Below, piece after piece: positions 22,425 through 34,796 of a stretch of 64,000 nt of DNA. Numbering within the stretch: the first letter of the stretch is position 1; every line of letters begins with the position of its first letter. The DNA comes from Artocarpus heterophyllus. Its lineage: Eukaryota > Streptophyta > Magnoliopsida > Rosales > Moraceae. A model generated the notes under the pieces. The model was not told the origin of the DNA. It ran no database searches and worked only from the letters and a program-made list of their open reading frames with translations. The stretch covers positions 42,171,779 through 42,235,778 of the forward strand of contig CM046354.1 in the NCBI GenBank assembly GCA_025403435.1, written 5' to 3'. The translations under genes and the position numbers were made by a program.

Positions 22425-25400
22425 ATGGCACCTAGACGTCGTTCGACTGCTGATGCCGAGTTCGGAAATGATGAGAGCATGATGAGGTCTATGTTTGCGG
22501 CTTTCCGGCAGATGGCAGCCAGGACTAGACCGGAAGACTCCAGTGTTGGTAGTCGGCATGCTTTCTTTAAGGAATTTCGGCGGGCGTCTATTCCGACTTT
22601 TGATGGCAATGGGGATCCGCAGCTAGCAGAGTATTGGTTGGATTCGATCTTGAAGCATCTAGATACTCTTGGTGTGCCTGAGGAGTATCGTGTGGAGTTT
22701 GCGGCATATAAGCTCGAGGGTGGCGCTAACACCTGGTGGAAACAAATTAAGCGTCTGGAGCGCGGTGGCGATATCGGTTGGGACAAGTTCGAGGATCTGT
22801 TCTATGATCGGTATTTTCCGCAGGGATATAGAGATCAGAAAGCAGCTGAGTTTTATAGATTGCAGCAGGGTGATATGTCAGTTCGGGAGTATGAGGCAAA
22901 GTTTAGCGAGTTGGCTAGGTTTGCTCCATCAGCTGTGGCATCGGAGCGCGAGAAATGCATCAAGTTCCAGGAAGGACTCAAGGCTCCTATTCGGCGACAG
23001 TTGGTTGCTCTACGGCTTAGGAGTTTCGGAGAGCTTGTGTCGTCGGCGATCTCCGTGGAGAATGATTATGTACAGTATTGTGAGGACCGAGCCAAGGCTT
23101 CAGAAGGACCGCAGAGGAGTGGTAGGAATAGCATTAGTAGTCGTCCAGCTCCGGGGAAAGGCAAGCAAGGTGGTGCGACCAGTGGCAGCAGCAGTTCGTC
23201 TGGCAGCGGGCGCAGCAATCCCTACAGCTTCCATTGTCATTTCTGTCAGCAGCCCGGACACATCAAGAGGAATTGCCCGATCAGGAGTGCTCGTCTTGGA
23301 TCGCAGACCGGGGAGGATGCTAGTCGTTCATCTCAGCCTCAGCCTCAGACCCTACCTCCGCCTCCGTAGTACCCGCAGTTGCAGTATCTGCAGTTTTCTC
23401 CTCAGCAATTCTCATATCCGGCACGGGGGCAGCAGCCGCAGTATTTTCAGCGCAGTGTTCCTCAGTATAGAGCTCCGAGTACAGGTAGTGTGCAGTCATC
23501 TCCATCTCAGCAGTATCGGCCGAGTAATGCAGGACCCAGCAATGTCGGTAGAGGAAAAGGGAAGGCGCCAGTGCAGGTTCATGCAATGGCATCTGGAGGG
23601 TCAAATTCTCAGATTGGTAACGCGGTTGTCGATGGTATGGTTTTGGTTTCTAGATCTCTAGCTCGCGTTTTATTTGATACCGGTGCCTCTCATTCTCTCA
23701 TTTCGAGTTCTTTTGTACATGCCTTGGGATTAGAAGTAGAAGAGTTTAAGGAACCCCTAGTTATAACTTCTCCCTTGGGGCGGGTGTGTGTAAATTGTAT
23801 GTGTAAATCTTGTAAAATAAAGATTGGGGATGAGATTTTGAAAAGTGATTTGATTATACTCCCCATGAGTTCCTATGATGTGATTTTAGGGATGGACTGG
23901 TTGTCCAGGTATAGTGCAGTTGTGGACTGCCAACTTAGAAAAGTGACCCTAGTGTCTGAAAGTGGGACGATAATCACTTACCAGGGTGGTGGTGATTGGC
24001 TAATGAGTGAGCGTCTCATGAAGTCATGTCTAGGAGGGCGAAGGAATCTAGATTGTTTTGCTTTTCTTGCCAATCTAGATTGCGAGCCCTATGTTTCGAG
24101 TAGTAGTGTAGCGATTCCGGTGGTTGGTGAGTTCGAGGATGTCTTCCCCGACGAGTTATCAGGATTACCACCGAATCGGGAGATTGAGTTTGGTATCGAG
24201 TTGTTTCCAGGGACATCACCGATTTCTATGGCACCTTATCGGATGGCGCCGGCAGAAATGAAGGAATTGAGGAGGCAACTTCAGGAGCTTGCTGATAAAG
24301 GGTATATTCGGAATAGCACATCTCCGTGGGGAGCACCAGTTTTGTTCGCTAAGAAGCACGATGGGACTCTCAGGTTATGTGTGGATTATCGGCAGCTGAA
24401 TCGTGTTACGGTGAAGAACAAGTATCATTTGCCTAGGATTGATGAGCTATTTGATCAGTTGGGAGGTTCGCGATACTTCTCGAAGATTGATTTGCGGTCA
24501 GGTTATCATCAGCTCAGAATCAAGGAAGAGGATATTCCCAAGACAGCTTTTAGGACTCGGTATGGGCACTTTGAGTTTCTGGTTATGTCTTTCGGGTTGA
24601 CGAATGCTCCAGTAGCTTTTATGGATCTGATGAACAGGATATTTCGGCCATATCTGGATCAGTTTGTGATCGTGTTCATCGATGATATTCTTGTGTATTC
24701 TAAGACATGGAATGAGCATGAGCAGCATCTTCGGGTCGTGCTTCAGACTTTGCGGGAGCACCAGTTGTATGCTAAGAGGGAAAAGTGTGAGTTTTGGTTG
24801 ACCGAGGTCAAGTTTCTGGGTCATGTCATCTCGGAGCATGGTATTTCAGTGGATCCATCCAAGATTGAAGCTATATTGGAGTGGGAACGACCAAGGAATG
24901 TAGCGGAGATTCGCAGCTTCTTAGGTCTTGCTGGATATTACAGGAAATTTGTGAAGGATTTTTCGAAGATTGCAGCTCCGTTGACGAGATTGATCAAGAA
25001 AAATGTCAGGTTTGAGTGGGATGAAGATTGTGAGTCTGCTTTTCAGGAATTGAAGAACCGGTTGACTTCAGCTCTAATGTTGATTATTCCTAGCAGTGAT
25101 GAGCCGTATGAGGTTTATGCTGATGCTTCAGGGCGCGGACTTGGATGCGTGTTGATGCAGCATGGACGTGTGGTTGCGTACGGATCGAGACAGCTGCGAC
25201 CTCACGAGCGGAATTATCCTACTCACGATTTAGAGCTTGCGGCAGTGATCTACGCGCTGAAGATTTGGAGATGTTACTTGTATGGAGCATCGTTTCAGGT
25301 CTTCTCCGATCACAAGAGTTTGAGGTATTTGTTCACTCAGAGGGATCTCAACTTGAGGCAGCGCAGATGGGTAGAGTACATGGAGGATTATGATTTTGCG

Positions 25401-27012
25401 TTGCAGTATCATCCCGGAAAAGCTAATGTGGTCGCGGACGCGCTTAGCAGGAAGTCTTCAGGGGTCCTCGCTTGTTTGATTTTTGAGGACTGGAGCAGGG
25501 ATGCGACAGTGAGTATCGGCTACTGTATCGTGAAGATGGTGATCGAGTTTCGTTATATCATGTGGAAGCGACTCCAGCTCTTGTTCGGATGGTGAAGCAA
25601 GGTCAGTGGCAGGATCGACATTTGCAGGGGATTTGGTCGCGGATTCAGAACGGAGAGCAGTTCGAGGAATGGAGCGTGCATGCAGATGGATCGTTGTACT
25701 TTCGGAGCGTCTTGCAGTTCCAGTTATCGCCTAGGTGACGAAAGCGGTTCTAGACGAAGCTCATAGGTCTCAGTTCGCTATTCATCCGGGAAGCACCAAG
25801 ATGTATCGTGATTTGAAGAGGCAATATTGGTGGAGAGGCATGAAGAAAGATGTTCGCGAGTACGTGGCCAAGTGTTCGACGTGTCTCCAGGTGAAAGCTG
25901 AGCATCAGAAGCCTGCAGGTCAGCTTCAGCCGCTTCCTATTCCAGGGTGGAAATGGGAGCATGTGACGATGGATTTCCTCACAGGTTTGCCGAGGACGGA
26001 GCAGCGGCATGATGCAGTTTGGGTTGTGGTCGACAGGTTGACGAAATCGGCACATTTCATTCCGTTTAAGTCGACGTGTTCTAGGAAGATTCTCGGGGAG
26101 TTGTATATGCAGAATATTGTGAGGTTGCATGGAGTTCCTTTGTCCATCACCTCTGATCGAGACACCAGGTTTAATGCCAAGTACTGGAGGAGTTTTCAGG
26201 AGGCTTTGGGTACGGATTTGAACTTCAGTACGGCGTTTCATCCTCAGACTGATGGGCAGTCTGAGCGGGTTATTCAGGTTCTCGAGGATATGTTGCGTGC
26301 TTGTGCGTTGGACTTCAGCGGGAATTGGAAGCAATGTTTGCATTTGGCGGAGTTCGCGTACAACAACAGTTATCAGGCGAGTATCGGTATGGCACCATTT
26401 GAGGCGTTGTATGGGCGGCCGTGTCGATCACCTGTGTGTTGGGCCGAGCCGGAAGATAGAGTTATTCTTGGGCCAGATGAGATTCGTGACAGCAACGAGA
26501 AAGTCGCGGTGATTCGGGATCGGTTGAGAGCAGCTCAGAGTCGGCAGAAGAGCTACGCGGATAGGAGACGTAGACCCTTAGAGTTCGCGGTTGGAGATTT
26601 TGTTCTCTTGAGGGTGTCACCTCGTAAGGGAACTATGCGGTTCGGGGTGAGTGGGAAACTCGCGCCGAGGTATATTGGGCCGTTCGAGATCACTCAGCGT
26701 GTTGGTGTGGTCGCTTATCGGCTTGATCTTCCGCCCGAACTTTCTCATGTGCACGATGTGTTTCATGTGTCGATGCTTAGGAAATGTCCACCTGGGCAGG
26801 ATAAGATAGTATCGTTTCGCGATGTGCAGGTTCAGGAGGATACGACGTACGAAGAAGTGCCAATTCAGATTATCGACCGGAAAGTGATTAGCTTGCGTCG
26901 TCGTGAGATACCGTTGGTAAAGGTCGTGTGGCAGCATCACGGGGTTGATGAAGCCACTTGGGAGTTAGAGTCGAGTATGCGGGAGCTGTAGCCGCATTTG
27001 TTTTGTTTTTGA
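22425..27012 (+). pseudogene. Gypsy C gag-pol with chromodomain (five lesions)
   Basis: Colinear with the intact F polyprotein. Gag from 22425, CCHC knuckle near 23235, protease DTGASHS near 23680, [13 protein letters not shown] near 24680, RNase H near 25115, integrase 25735-26700 and chromodomain-like tail to 26990. Lesions relative to F: TAG at 23367-23369 in the gag-protease linker (CAG to TAG); loss of four bases from a GTGA repeat near 25512 (frameshift); loss of one G near 25704; TAG at 25732-25734 (GAG to TAG); TAG at 26989-26991, six codons before the usual end. The last would barely shorten the protein; the others are disabling. Confidence 0.95.
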
Positions 27013-27043
27013 GATGAGTTGTAAATTTCGAGGACGAAATTTC

Positions 27044-27060
27044 TTTTAGGGGTGGAGAGC
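27044..27060 (+). other. Polypurine tract of gypsy C
   Basis: TTTTAGGGGTGGAGAGC directly before the 3' LTR. Confidence 0.8.
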
Positions 27061-29221
27061 TGTAACGTCCCGAAATTTATTTAACATTAATGTAATGTAA
27101 ATGATGAATTAGTGTGCCATAATTAAAGTTTTAACTTTAATTAGATTATTTGGTTGGATTTTTAGTTTTTGGTTGTTTTGTTAAATTGATGTGTTCAAAA
27201 GATTTCTTATTGATTTAAAATGATGTTTTGAGTTTTAAAACACAACAATTTGTAAAATGTTAAAAATACTCCGTTTTACAAAACCGTGGGCGGCTCATGG
27301 TTTTCGCACAGTAAAACCGCCCACCGATTTTCTCTATTTATTTCTCTCTTCTCTCTCTCTCTCCTCACTCACGCGAAATCTCTCTCTCTCTCTTCCTCTT
27401 GATACCTCTCTCGGCAGTCCCTCTCTCTCTCAATTTCTTTCAAAAAAATTTTGATTTCCATTCGAATCCAAGCTTCGGAACAGCAAGGAGGAAGCTCGGG
27501 GACGTGATTCGGCGACCGAGAACGCGGATTGAAGCTTCGATTCGAGGTTAGATTCGAAATTTCTAAACTTTTTACAAAATTTTCAATTTTGTGTGTTTTT
27601 GAAATCTAAGTTTGTTTTAGCTTAGAAAACCGTGGATTTGTGTTAAATGAGCTTAGAACAACTAGAATCTAAACCTAGATTGAAGAAAAACGGATTGGAT
27701 TCAAGATTTTCATTTTTCTCCTCTTTTTCTCATTTTCGGATTTTTGAGGATTTCGAGTTTAAATCTTGTTTAAATGATTCCAAACATGTTCTAGAATGTT
27801 TTTCTATCAACTATGATTAATTTTCATGCCTGGGAATTGAGAAAAACAGGTTGGAATTCAGATTTGGATTTTGGGGATCGAGAAACCCGTGGCTGGGATT
27901 TCTGGATCTTCCCAGTTCGGCAGGCCGAAGTTCATGTTCGGCAGGCCGGAGTGATGATCGGCAGGCCGGTGTTCTTCCGACCGGCAGGCCGAATCTGGGG
28001 AAATGTTCGGCAGGCCGAACCTCGTTTCCGGCAGGCCGAACTGTACAGTTCGGCAGGCCGAAGCAGGGCGTCCGGCAGGCCGACCGAGGCATGGAAAATT
28101 TTGTGATTTTTACCCGATTTCACTGTTTTGAACCCTGATTTAAATCCCAACCTTATAGGATGATTTTAATGATACAAATGGCACACTAGGACATCATGAA
28201 ATGATTTAGTAACATAGGATGTTTCGAACTAGATATTGATTGATTTAGTTTGTATCTAGGATTGTTCGTGGTTCCGTGGAGCTAACGTATAGCGGATCGG
28301 GATTACGGTGTCGGGTACCGGCACGAGTACTGAGGTAGGACTTCTATCCTATTTCTTTGGTAGCCTGGTTTTGAAATGATTTGGCTTTGAAAATGATTTC
28401 TATCAAAATGTTTTCAACGGTTGTTTGAAAATGGTTTTATCGGTTATATTTTTATATACCGTGACATGAAATGAATTTCATAATGAATGTAATTGACAAC
28501 ACTCGGTAATTAGGTTTTGAATGATAATGATAATAAACACATGGGCATGATGCCATATCAGAGATCGGGTCGTGATCGACCTTGGGGGCAGGTCCCGAAA
28601 CCCAGCTGGGCCACTACGGTGGTGATATCATGGTTTGCCTAGGTAAAAGTAAATTGGTGTTTTGATTTGACGAGTAGACTGTTCTGTGTCAGAACGGTTC
28701 TACTCAATTTATTTATTTATTTATTCAAGTTCCCTTTCTGTAAAACTCCTGATAATGTTATGTTTCTTTGCATTAAATTATTTTATAAAACTTAGTCCTA
28801 CTGAGCCTTTCGCTCATGTTTTATCTGTTTTAAATCCCCCCCCTTCTAGGTGGTTTCCCATTTAGGTTTGGAGAAGATTCTTCGGACCGAACTCAGGAGC
28901 AATAGGAGAATTTGTTTACATTCTGTATTTGTTAATCAAGGCATGTAAGACTTAACTTTATTTGTACTTGGACTGTAATTGTATTTGTGATATTGTCAGA
29001 ACCATGTGTGTGCACAAGTTGTGGGTTGTGGAACCCATATTCGCGGTTTTTATTCAATTATTGTTATTTGTTTAATGATTTTAAATTCTTTATAAAATGT
29101 GGTGGAAATTCTTCTTTATTTCTTGCTTAATTGGATTTTTAAACCCTTAATTTCAAATAAACTCTCATTTAATTAATCTAAATATTCCGCCACGTCACCT
29201 CCCGTACTCCGGGGCGTGACA
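27061..29221 (+). repeat. 3' LTR of gypsy C
   Basis: 2161 bp, one visible difference from the 5' LTR. The same eight-unit dyad array is at 27916-28084. Confidence 0.95.
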
Positions 29222-30763
29222 ATTTAAGTTTGATCTAAGTATATAATAAAATTAAATTTATGTTAAGAATAGTAATGAAAATAGTTTTTGATTTATTAAT
29301 AAATCTAATAAAATCTTAATGTTAATGATCATAAAAAATATATAATATGAATATTAATTTATTCTTCTCTTTACTAGGAATATAATGAAAAAAAGAATCA
29401 TCTCAATTGTATATCAAATGAATCGGATATCAAATAAATAAGTTATGATTTTTCCTCAAATATAAGAAAAAGAATTTTAATTTTTACTGTAACAGATATA
29501 TTTAAGTATCAAAAGTTTAAAACGAGCCAAAACTCTAAAAACTTTTAGATTCTCAATACTCAAAAATTTAAATTTTAAGAAAACAAACACGTATTTTAAG
29601 CGAAAAAAACGAAGGCGCAAAGTGCAAAAGCTTTTATCGGAGACTCCATCTAACATGCACAAGAGCACGCGACTTCGTTCCACCAATCGTCAAAGCTTGA
29701 GACCTCTCTCGTTCTCTTTCTCAATGTACAAAAATCAGACGCAGATACTGAGGATTTTTGCACCTGAGTTATTACTCAAGAGGTACGATTATTTGGTATA
29801 ATTTTTCAATTAACTAATAATAAACCCAAAATTACAACTGTTTGTATTTGGAGAGTTTTCTTCTTGTTAAGGTGCATGCCAAATGCTCGATTTAATTCCT
29901 CCGAGCCTTTATTTGGTTTATGGAGGTCATTTGTTATTTTTATTTTCTGCTACCGAAGAATCTTTATACTTTTGGGTATTTTTGGAATTAGCTTTGTCGT
30001 TTACCTTTAGCTGGTGTTGATAATCTGAGGCCAGACTAACTCAGATGCAGCTTTATAGAGTTGAAATTCTGGTTGCTACCAGTTTCTATGACTATCAAAG
30101 AGAAGAGCAAATTAAGTATCTATCAATACCTGGTTGTTTACAAGTTGTGTCCAAACCAAACCTATTCACTGTTAAAAACCATTGTTCGAGCCCATTTAGT
30201 GAAATAAATTAATGGTTTGACTTTAGAATCTTTCACGGAACCATACTCTAGGGTGCCAAACTTGAATCCGTGATCAAACATCGGTCCAAGAATCTTTCTG
30301 CGATAATCCCACACAGGATAGAAAAGTAGAATCTTGGCGCTTGCCATGTGTGAATGTCACTCAAACCGCCACAATTTTTCATAGCCCAAGAGCACCCAGA
30401 ATGAGAGAGGGAGATAGATAGATTTTAGAAACTGATGGATTTGATTAGCTGTTGACCCTTATTGGAACCTCTATCAGTTAACCATATTCCACTACCTTAG
30501 GATATTTAATATCTATGAGATTTTATTGTTACAATGTAATTGAAATTATATAAATAATGCCAAATGGGTCAGACCTATAGGCTCCCTATTTAGATCACAA
30601 TGAAACCCAAAGTCCTACAGTGTTTTTTTAAACACTGTTCACAGTTAGGAGTGGCTTTTTCTTTTTTACTTTGCCTCAAGAAATGGGAAGAAAAAGAAAA
30701 GGTTCAAGTGACACTTCTCCGGGTTTGAGTTCCAGAAAGTAATCACAACCAGGCTTTGAGAAA
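29222..30763 (+). other. Host DNA 5' of the SWIB-domain gene
   Basis: AT-rich to about 29640. It then resembles a plant 5' UTR followed by an intron: CT-rich sequence near 29700-29725 and a candidate donor AAGAG/GTACG near 29780. A purine-rich stretch with ATGGGAAGAAAAAG starts at about 30688. A 61-codon minus-strand frame at 30162-30347 matches no family I recognise and is not called as a gene. No other gene seen. Confidence 0.4.
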
Positions 30764-32251
30764 ATGTTGTCACCAACAATAAAGCAGGCCATCACAGATA
30801 ACCCAAAGAAACCGACCAATTTGATTGACCTTGTGAATCTTGCGACGCCACTGAGAGAGTTTATGGGTCAGTCCCAGACTTCTCGTCTTGGGTGTTTCAT
30901 GCATGTCTGGTCATATGTCAAGGAGAACGAACATCAGGTTATACGACTTCCACTTTTTTTTATGCATTTTAAGAGTCTTCTTTTATGTCATTGCTTCAAT
31001 CTTGGAAATATAGAAATGTTCCTGCTCTATATTTTGTGCAGGTGTATGATCCTTCCTGCTTTCACGTTACAGGGCGCCTTATCTTGAATTTTGGAGTCAC
31101 TTGATTTTCCTAGATTTTATAATATTGCCAACAATGTGATAGGTAATGTTTTTTCATAGCGTATATGCATGACATAACCAAAAACGGAGAATCTGGTTGT
31201 TACTAAGATGCGGTTGTGGTTATGTTTTGGCTTAAGACATGAGATGAGATTTCCTTGTATGAGGAATGCTAATTGTACTCAGGAGTGCACAATCTGCACC
31301 ATTGGTTTCTGTGGAGTCCACATGGTCCCACGTGAATGAACGGCCTAGACACATGCGCCCTCAAGTACGTAGCATTCATCTTGTATATGGCCCTCTGTCA
31401 AAAACATTGACTAGCTAATTTAGATGACATCTACAAGTGTGAAATTAGAGCGTTGCGGTGTCAAATTATTGGGTTGATGCCAAATTTTTTCATTTGAATA
31501 GGAAAACCATTCTCGATTGGTTGTTCTTTTCCGTGTTAAATTTGATATATGTTATATTTAGTGTCAAATTGATAATACTATGTAAATCATATGTCAAATT
31601 CTGGCATTCAATTGTTATTCGTTGATTTGATGCCATGTTTTTTCATTTGAATAGGAAAACCATTCTCGATTGGTTGTTTTTTTTGTGTTAAATTTGATAT
31701 ATGCTATATTTAGTGTCAAATTGATAATACTAAGTATATCATATGTCAAATTTTGGCATTCAATTGTTATTCATTGATTTTTCTTGTTTAATTATTGTAA
31801 AATTGTCATTTTTTTATTATTTTACCATTAAAAGTTTGTTTTTACAAGTTCTAAAGCTGGAGCTTAGTCAAAAAATTTAGTCATATAATGTCAGAGGAGC
31901 GGAATATAATTTCACAAGCGATGAAACATAATTTTTATAAAATTTTATTGACAATATTAAAAAAAAAAGTTGAAGAGAGGCCGCTGCTTACTTTAGTTTA
32001 TGTATAGCTTCCTCCCGTTTCAACTGTTAATTACTGTTAATAATTATGAGAGAAAATAGATAAAATATTTTAAATAACATTATTCTTTGCTCGATGCCAT
32101 CATCTCTCGCTGCTTTTCTACTTCCTAATGCGTAAAAAATGTGATCAATTGTGATGAAGAGTTGAGGAGTATTTTGCTGGGCAAGCCTCGGGTTGAGTTA
32201 GCTGAACTTCCAGCATTAATTACGGTACATTTACCCAAGAAACCAAGCTAA
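30764..32251 (+). pseudogene. SWIB/MDM2-domain gene, two exons, possibly decayed
   Basis: Exon 30764-30937 (58 codons) encodes LVNLATPLREFMGQSQTSRL followed by HVWSYVKENEHQ and ends at a CAG/GTTATA donor. Exon 32132-32251 encodes NVINCDEELRSILLGKPRVE then LAELPALI and stops at TAA 32249-32251. Together they form a SWIB domain (BAF60b/MDM2-like fold), found in SWI/SNF subunits and in small plant organellar or nuclear chromatin proteins. The residues that usually link the halves (a D-P-x-N/K-x-K segment) are disturbed: sequence before 32132 has an in-frame TAA and no clear AG acceptor. The gene is either a pseudogene or has an exon I did not resolve. The intervening ~1.2 kb holds a tandem duplication, and truncated gypsy D abuts the 3' side. 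Confidence 0.7.
31476..31781 (+). repeat. Tandem duplication, 153-bp unit, in the SWIB intron
   Basis: Two head-to-tail copies of about 153 bp beginning GATGCCA at 31476 and 31629, differing at a few bases (for example ATGTTATATT against ATGCTATATT). The short motif GTGTCAAATT recurs within and just before the unit. Confidence 0.85.
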
Positions 32252-32410
32252 ATTGCCACGTGCCTTGTTTCGCCCTCGAGGCAAACTCTTCAGCATAAAG
32301 CATCTTCAGATTATTATTATTATTATTATTATTTTTTTTTTGAAATGGACATCTTCAGATTAAATTAGTCCTCTTGATAAGTAGTAACAAATCAAGGGGA
32401 CAACTGCAGT
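32252..32410. other. 3' flank of SWIB gene with ATT microsatellite
   Basis: Probable 3' UTR. Seven ATT repeats followed by a T-run at about 32312-32341 are flanked by direct copies of CATCTTCAGATTA. No gene. Confidence 0.5.
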
Positions 32411-32590
32411 AGTGATGATAATTCGACCGCAAATCAATCTTTGAGAAGTACCGTGAACCTCCCAACTGATCAAACAACTCATCAATCTTAGGCAAGGGAT
32501 ACTTGTTCTTCACCGTAACACGATTCAGCTGCCGATAATCCACACATAACCCGAGAGTCCCATCATGCTTCTTAGCAAACAAAACCGGTG
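32411..32590 (-). pseudogene. Gypsy D reverse transcriptase fragment
   Basis: Minus-strand frame 32355-32582 encodes [34 protein letters not shown] and [11 protein letters not shown], the start of the RT fingers and palm. Homology ends at the truncation near 32411. The adjacent RT codons continue at 41651 beyond the F insertion. Confidence 0.88.
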
Positions 32591-34748
32591 TGTCACGCCC
32601 CGGAGTACGGGAGATGACATGGCGGAATATTTAGATTAATTAAAAGAGAGTTTAATTGAAATTAAGGGTTTAAAAATCCAATTAAGCAAGAAATAAAGAG
32701 ATTTTTCCACCACATTTAATAAAGAATTTAAAATCATTAAACAAATAACAATAATTAAATAAAAACCGCGAATATGGGTTCCACAACCCACAACTTGTGC
32801 ACACACATGGATCTGACAATATCACAAATACAATTACAGTCCAAGTACAAATAAAGTTAAGTCTTACATGCCTTAATTAAATAGAGCAAAAGGTAAAATA
32901 AATCCTCCTATTGCTCCTGAGTTCGGTCCGAAGAATCTTCTCCAAACCTAAATGGGAAACCACCTAGAAGGGGGGGAATTTAAAACAGATAAAACGTGAG
33001 CGAAAGGCTCAGTAGGACTAAGTTTTATAAAATAATTTAATGCAAAGGAACATAACATTATCAGGAGTTATGCAAAAAGGAAACTTGAACAAATAAATAA
33101 ATATATTGAGTAGAACCGTTCTGACACAGAACAGTCTACTCGTCAAATCAAAACACCAGTTTACATTTACCTAGGCAAACCATGATATCACCACCGTAGT
33201 GGCCCAGCTGGGTTTCGGGACCTGCCCCCAAGGTCGATCACGACCCGATCTCTGATATGGCATCATGCCCATGTGGTTATTATCATTATCATTCAAAACC
33301 CAATTACCGAGTGTTGTCAATTACATTCATTATGAAATTCATTTCATGTCACGGTATATAAAAATATAACCGATAAAATCATTTTCAAACAACCGTTGAA
33401 AACATTTTGATAGAAATCATTTTCAAAGCCAAATCATTTCAAAACCAGGCTACCAAAGAAATAGGATAGAAGTCCTACCTCAGTACTCGTGCCGGTACCC
33501 CACACCGTAATCCCGATCCGCTATACGTTAGCTCCACGGAACCACGAACGATCCTAGATACCAACTAAGTCAATCAATATCTAGTTCGAGACATTCTATG
33601 TTACCAAATCATTTCATGATGTCCTAGTGTGCCATTTGTATCATTAAAATCATCCTATAAAGTTGGGATTTAAATCAGGGTTCAAAACAATGAAATCGGG
33701 TAAAAATCACAAAATTTTCCATGCCTCGGTCGGCCTGCCGGACGCCCTGCTTCGGCCTGCCGAACTGTACAGTTCGGCCTGCCGGAAACGAGGTTCGGCC
33801 TGCCGAACATTTCCCCAGATTCGGCCTGCCGGTCGGAAGAACACCGGCCTGCCGATCATCACTTCGGCCTGCCGATCATCACTTCGGCCTGCCGAACTGG
33901 GAAAATCCAGAAATCCCAGCCACGGGTTTCTCGATCCCCAAAATCCAAATCTGAATTCCAACCTGTTTTTCTCAATTCCCAGGCATGAAAAATAACTATA
34001 GTTGATAGAAAAACATTCTAAAACATGTTTGGAATCATTTAAACAACATTTGAACTCAAAATCTTCAAAAATCCGAAAATGAGAAAATTAGGAGAAAAAT
34101 GAAAAATCTTAGATTCAATCCGTTTTTCTTCAATCTAGGTTTAGATTCTAGTTGTTCTAAGCTCATTTAACACAAATCCACGGTTTTCTAAGCTAAAACA
34201 AACTTAGATTTCAAAAACACACAAAATTGAAAATTTTGTAAAAAGTTTAGAAATTTCGAATCTAACCTCGAATCGAAGCTTCAATCCGCGTTCTCGGTCG
34301 CCGAATCACGTCCCCGAGCTTCCTCCTTGCTGTTCCGAAGCTTGGATTCGAATGGAAATCAAAAATTTGAGAGAGATTGAGAGAGAGAGAGGGGCTGCCG
34401 AGTGAGAGAGAGGGAAGAGAGAGAGAGAGCCCGTGAGAGTGAAGAGAGAGAGAGAGAGAGGAGAGAAATAAATAGAGAAAATCGGTGGGCGGTTTTACTG
34501 TGCGAAAACCATGTGCCGCCCACGGTTTTGTAAAACAGAGTATTTTTAACATTTTACAAATTGTTGTGTTTTAAAACTCAAAACATCATTTTAAATCAAC
34601 AAGGAATCTTTTGAACACATCAATTTAACAAAACAACCAAAAACTAAAAGTCCAACCAAATAATCTAATTAAAGTTAAAACTTTAATTATGGCACACTAA
34701 TTCATCATTTACATTACATTAATATTAAATAAATTTCGGGACGTTACA
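32591..34748 (-). repeat. 3' LTR of gypsy F
   Basis: 2158 bp. The dyad array is at 33728-33898. The GA-rich tract 34375-34465 (CT-rich on the coding strand) is the promoter-proximal tract. Confidence 0.95.
33728..33898. repeat. Dyad array in gypsy F LTR (copy also at 40632-40802)
   Basis: Eight TCGGCCTGCCGA-type units. The last part contains an exact tandem repeat of a 20-bp unit (CGGCCTGCCGATCATCACTT), showing how such arrays can change unit number. Confidence 0.9.
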
Positions 34749-34796
34749 GCTCTCCACCCCTAAAAGAAATTTCGTCCTCGAAATTTAAAACTCATC

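Larger units (their letters stand above)
20159..29221 (+). mobile_element. Gypsy/chromovirus LTR retrotransposon C (young, defective)
   Basis: 9063-bp element with LTRs 20159-22319 and 27061-29221 (both 2161 bp) and perfect target duplication ATTTA (20154-20158, 29222-29226). By eye the LTRs differ at a single base (GGGTTTTG near 21610 against AGGTTTTG near 28512), so insertion is very recent. Gag-pol nevertheless carries three nonsense codons and two frameshifts. PBS and PPT are intact. Same family as A, D and F. Confidence 0.97.

Noticed and set aside
22669..23661. Long shadow frames over gag (330 codons here; 333 codons at 38153-39154)
   Set aside because: They overlap the true gag frame, vary between copies with frameshifts, and show Ser/Arg/Val-rich composition typical of an off-frame reading.
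30162..30347. 61-codon minus-strand ORF upstream of the SWIB exon
   Set aside because: No recognised homology and no start context; left uncalled.
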